Positions 9,281 through 12,998 of a stretch of 12,998 nucleotides of DNA are shown here, piece after piece. The notes beneath the pieces were generated by a model. The model made no database searches. It had not been told where the DNA came from and saw only the letters and a list, made by a program, of their open reading frames with translations. The number at the start of each line of letters is the position of its first letter. Position 1 is the stretch's first letter. Position numbers and translations under genes: made by a program. Origin of the DNA: Synura sp. LO234KE (lineage: Eukaryota; Sar; Synurophyceae; Synurales; Mallomonadaceae); the NCBI GenBank assembly GCA_015143735.1, contig VKHC01000350.1:1-12998 (forward strand), given 5' to 3'.

Positions 9281-12253
9281 ATGCACATTATCTTTTTTGA
9301 TCTTTTGTCAATGATATTCACCATTTTAACTTCTCGATATAATCTATCTAGAGTGACACTTATATTTTCATTACGCTCTTTGTCACTTATATCATTTAAA
9401 TTTTCAAAAACTAAAGTTGATCCGCGGACATCAAGGATGCAAAATATTTTATTTAATTTTGGCTCAAAGTCGTCGATGGATACAATATTCGCTCTAAGCT
9501 CAGGACCTATGGTTAAGTCAGGAGTTGCGGTGGTGAGAATTTCAGGTCCCTTGTCTAAGAGCTGCTTAATCGACCTGATCCCGAATCAACCATATCCTCT
9601 ACCTCGAAAAGCTTCATTGCGACGAATAATGTGCCCGAAATCACAAAACATGTTAGACAGTGCGCTCGTTTTGTGGTTCCCGGCTCCAAAAAGCTTTACT
9701 GGTGAAGATGTGGTGGAGTTTCATCTCCATGGAAGTTTAGCTGTATTAAAGGGAATATTTGAAGCGTTTGAATTTATAGGCGACAAATTGGACGGCTTCA
9801 GCAAAATTAGACCAGCTGAAAGGGGAGAATTCACTAGAAGAGCGTTTGACAACGGCAAGATGGACCTTACTGAAGTGGAAGGTTTAGCTGATTTATTGGA
9901 AGCCGAGACTGGAATGCAACGTGAGCAGGCATTGCTTCAAATGGATGGTCATATGAGACTCCAATTCGAGAAATGGAGGTTTCTTGAACTAATTAACCTG
10001 TATCATATAAAATGTGCTTGACTGTTGAATCATTTAGGAGCGAGTTGATATTATGTTTAGCGCATACAGAAGCGGTTATCGACTTCGGCGATGATGATAG
10101 AGAAGACGTATCCGAAAAATCTATTTTTGAAGGGATTATACCAAAAGTGCAGAGTCTTAGAAATGAGTTGACGCATGTACTTTCCCAAGGAAGAAAAGGA
10201 GAATTAGTTCGAGAAGGTCTTCGCGTTGTACTAGTAGGGCCTCCCAACGCCGGTAAGACCAGCCATTCTCATGATCGCTAAAAATTTGACACACATTACG
10301 TCGAAAATTTCACTTATGATCACCCGCAGGTAAATCCTCGATATTGAATGCACTCGCCCGCCGCCCAGCCGCTATTGTATCGCCCTCCCCCGGAACCACC
10401 AGGTCCGATACCATACGAACCCCTTTTTCTTTTCTTTCATGGATTCCAAAGTACATCTCTTCGATATCGATCACTCCACCGTATATTTCAGATCCTCTCT
10501 TTTCACGAGACGATTTACATGATCTCTCTTCCGCTCCCCCCGCTCGCCCACCCCATGGCAGGGACGTGGTGGATGTACGACTAGACCTCGGGGGGATTCC
10601 CTGTACACTCAGCGACACGGCCGGGCTTCGAGACGACACTGCCACAACTGTATCCTCGTCGCGAGACAACAACGACGCCGCTGCCAATTCAGAGACAGAA
10701 AGGGCACACACGGGGCTGTCGGATGGCGGCGGCTACATCGATCCGGTGGAGCGAGAGGGAATGCGCAGGTCGAGGTGTGTACGCCGCTACTGCGCTGTAT
10801 CTGGGCGGAGGTCATAATAGCGGAAGTCTCTGGGAATGGGGCAGGGGGTGGGGGTTGTTGGCCGAACGAAGCTCGTGGAGCGCTCTGCTTGTCTATCCTC
10901 GGGGACCGTAAGATTTGCTTGTAGTTGTTACTCGGAGGAGGCGAGGAGGACAATCGAGCAGTTCCTCGCGTCCTTAGCTGTAGAGCCGGTAGATGCATGT
11001 CACAGTCCCTTCCTTTCTGATCGTCTGGAATAGGGCGGCGTTACAAGCGGCCCACATCTGTGTGTTTGTAGCGGACATGGCGGACCGCGCCTCCCTGGAG
11101 GTGAGACGGGGAGGGGGACAGTGGGCCTAGAGGGGCGGGGGGAGAGAGACGAGACGGGTGGACGCCGCTGTGCTCATGACACTTCTTGTATGGCTATATA
11201 TCCCCGGAAGTCATGCGGTCTGGTACAGCCAGACGATGGCGACGCCACAGCGGTTTCTTAACTGCTCTCCCTTCTGACAGTCCCCCTACCACTTCCTCCA
11301 CTCCCCATGTCTCAGGCCACCCGAGCGATAATAAAGGATTACCAGGAGGACGTACAGCGCACTGCTGGTGCCGAGGGGAGGGGGCCAATGGACCGCTCGA
11401 GCATGGTCGTCGTGCTGAACAAGGCGGATAAGACTGTGCTGCAGGGTGCAGTCGGCAGTGGTGTCGCGGAAATAGATGCAACGAATGCGCCTACCACACC
11501 TTGGCCGTGTCCTAGTCTCCAGGTATCCTGTGTCACAGGACAGGGACTTGAGGATCTGGAGGTATATTTGGGGGAAACGGTTACGTCGCTGTTGAGTGTA
11601 ACGGCCGGAGGAGCGGGTGTAGGTGGAGGGTACGGCGAGGGTCAAGGCGCCCTGATCACGCGGGAGAGGCACCGGTCCCACGTGAAGAGCTGCGTGTGGC
11701 ACTTAGACGTGTTTCTGGCCAGTCAAAGGCGGTGGGAGCGGGCGACCTCTCCTTCTCTCGCCGGAAGGGACGACGGGGAAGAGGAGGAGGAGGAGGAGGA
11801 AGGTGTGGAGGAGGCGGTGTACTTGGATGCGGCGGCGGAAGAGCTCAGGTACAACGATGTCTCACTGCGGATGATTCCCACCCTCCAGCCGTTCGTACCA
11901 CTCTTATCTCCCCGACCCTAATTTTATTTTTATGCCACATGTATTGAAGTACTCACTCACGTCCAGTCATCTAACCAACCATAGTAATCGTGCCCTCCCC
12001 ACATATTGCATCGTACCTGCGTTGACAAAGTTATCATAACAGCTGCTCTGCTCTCGATCCGTGTTTACTGACACCGTCCAGCACCCACTACGAGGGTTTA
12101 TCCCTGTCTGTGACACTGCCATCCTTTGTTCGGTTTCCGTCCCTGTTCTCCTGACGCAGGCTGGCCATGCAAGACCTGGGTCGCGTGACAGGACGAGTGG
12201 ATGTGGAGGAGCTACTGGACGTTATATTCCGAGATTTCTGTATCGGAAAGTGA
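9281..12253 (+). CDS. GTPBP3: tRNA-modification GTPase MnmE/GTPBP3/MSS1, mitochondrial (seven exons)
   Basis: Exons are 9281..9978, 10038..10252, 10330..10402, 10562..10774, 11034..11100, 11316..11848 and 12160..12253, giving 630 aa (620 if the ATG at 9311 is used; a TAG directly precedes 9281). With MnmG/MTO1 it modifies the wobble uridine of mitochondrial tRNAs. The first ~60 residues are hydrophobic/basic and lack homology, consistent with a targeting peptide. The folate-binding N-domain starts at DTIFALSSG (67) and includes [12 protein letters not shown]. The helical domain has [20 protein letters not shown] and IDFGDD. The G domain has GPPNAGKS (300–307), GTTRD (326–330), DTAGLR (347–352), NKAD (457–460) and SCVTGQG. 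The protein ends in FCIGK, the family's invariant C-terminal Cys motif. The catalytic Glu equivalent to E. coli Glu282 is kept in PVEREG (392). Switch II carries a 33-residue insert, and a poly-Glu run precedes the EELR segment. A GTCGAG donor at 10769 is a weaker alternative to 10775. Confidence 0.94.
11778..11802. repeat. GAG trinucleotide microsatellite coding for poly-Glu in MnmE
   Basis: A run of GAG/GAA triplets within exon 6 encodes an uninterrupted stretch of glutamates in the linker before the C-terminal helical segment. Bacterial MnmE lacks it. As an in-frame triplet repeat in a purine-rich, GC-rich exon it is probably a slippage product in a tolerant loop. Confidence 0.85.
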
Positions 12254-12719
12254 AGCGACTCACATGATTGTTTAGCCTGGTATATGCACACACCAGTCAA
12301 TATCATTCGGGTCGCGAGAGGAAGGGGAGTTTCTCGGTACCATGGTGTTCCTGTTGTAAATCCGTGTTAAATTTTCACCTCAAGTTCTTTTGTGTAACTA
12401 TTTTGTGTGGTATTTAATCTGTATTTTGTGATTGCTTTGTCACTTATATGTCATATTAATGGCATTATGTACGAATTCTAATTTTCGAGTAATGCGATGC
12501 TCGCCAACAATATTTCACTTTTTAACAGTAACCCACAATGTACTACTAGTCAGCTGGCGGTGAGACTTACGTCAGCCCTAGTAGGCGGAACTCTGAGGCT
12601 TCATTATTTGCATTTTCGAAACAAGACCTTCAAATCTTGAATTTTTTTAGCTACCTGTCATAAATTTCTGCCTTTGGTGTTATTAATGTTTCCAGTTAAT
12701 AGTGGTGACTATAAGCGGT

Positions 12720-12731
12720 CCGCTATAGCGG
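12720..12731. repeat. Perfect 12-bp palindrome CCGCTATAGCGG
   Basis: A self-complementary dodecamer lies in the gene-free tail, with a partial extra AGCGG half-site just upstream (12714–12718) and no longer arms. It could be a protein-binding site or chance; no function is assigned. Confidence 0.5.
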
Positions 12732-12972
12732 TGCTTTGGTAGCATATTATTACACAGGTGGGTTGCTAAGCTACAATCACCATGTGTCGGAATAGTGATT
12801 CTTGGATGCTAGCTTAGGCTGAATAGCTTGAGTTCTTATTAACGTAGATTTAATATTAACTCAGAGGAAGTGAAGTAAATGTCAACGTCAGCAAGTGTAA
12901 CTTCAACTCATAGTTTCAACTTAGATAAAAGATATAACTAGTATAGACGCGTACAGTTGTTCGTACACAGCG

Positions 12973-12992
12973 ATAAACCTTAACTGGTTTAT
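12973..12992. repeat. 7-bp inverted repeat with a 6-base loop at the right edge
   Basis: ATAAACC and GGTTTAT pair around TTAACT, directly before ATATAG at the end of the window. The short stem is AT-rich and weak. Its position next to a TATA-like run suggests a promoter region continuing beyond the window, but this cannot be judged here. Confidence 0.35.
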
Positions 12993-12998
12993 ATATAG

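Larger units (their letters stand above)
12254..12998. other. 3' flank of MnmE, no supported gene
   Basis: About 745 bases follow the MnmE stop to the window end. It is AT-rich, and I see no recognisable coding exon, tRNA or known RNA. It should include the MnmE 3' UTR. It contains a perfect 12-bp palindrome at 12720–12731 and a small hairpin at 12973–12992 next to a TATA-like end, which may belong to the next gene's promoter. Confidence 0.45.

Noticed and set aside
9378-9392. A 15-base identical string CTTTGTCACTTATAT also at 12435–12449
   Set aside because: It is short, AT-rich and without extended similarity on either side; probably chance.
10344-10817. A single long plus-strand frame suggesting an unspliced MnmE segment
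   Set aside because: The stretch 10403–10561 has no family similarity and separates GTTR from D, while splice sites of matching phase flank it; an intron is the better reading, with retention noted as a finding.
1-12998. Bacterial operon, phage, CRISPR or defence-system interpretation
   Set aside because: Numerous phase-consistent GT–AG introns and eukaryote-specific genes (Gemin2, mitochondrial-type ETFA and GTPBP3 with presequences) rule it out; no direct-repeat/spacer array exists.

Overview
This window is protein-coding nuclear DNA from a compact eukaryotic genome. Five multi-exon genes with GT–AG introns can be rebuilt from sequence alone. There are no operons, Shine–Dalgarno sites, recognisable transposon genes or CRISPR arrays. 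The organism cannot be named with confidence. The N-myristoylated EF-hand-like protein resembles a family I associate with oomycetes, diatoms and related protists, so a SAR or stramenopile protist is my best guess.

Layout, left to right: TSR3 (18S rRNA aminocarboxypropyltransferase, +, 86–924); a convergent intergenic gap (925–2060); an EF-hand-like protein with an unusual tail carrying nine Arg-Arg-x-Ser/Thr motifs (−, 2061–4316); a 161-bp divergent promoter; Gemin2/SIP1, the SMN-complex snRNP assembly factor (+, 4478–6337); a second convergent gap holding an ~80-bp tandem duplication (6338–7458); ETFA, the electron transfer flavoprotein alpha subunit (−, 7459–9206); a 74-bp divergent promoter; MnmE/GTPBP3, the mitochondrial tRNA-modifying GTPase (+, 9281–12253); and a gene-free tail (12254–12998).

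The genes strictly alternate in strand. Divergent pairs are packed tightly (74 and 161 bp) and convergent pairs are separated by about 1.1 kb. ETFA and MnmE both appear to be mitochondrial and start back-to-back. TSR3 and Gemin2 serve RNA and RNP biogenesis.

The most striking signal cuts across genes. In all four genes with several introns, the 5' half is AT-rich with short introns (53–97 nt) and the 3' half is GC-rich with long introns (159–311 nt). AT-rich valleys therefore sit on the divergent promoters and GC-rich peaks on the 3' halves. Other points of interest are the array of PKA-type phosphorylation motifs on a myristoylated pseudo-EF-hand protein, a 33-residue expansion of switch II in MnmE, a TSR3 without its usual N-terminal Cys-Asp-Pro motif, and two introns that are multiples of three and free of stops. 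Exon boundaries come from splice consensus, phase and remembered family alignments; uncertain junctions are marked.
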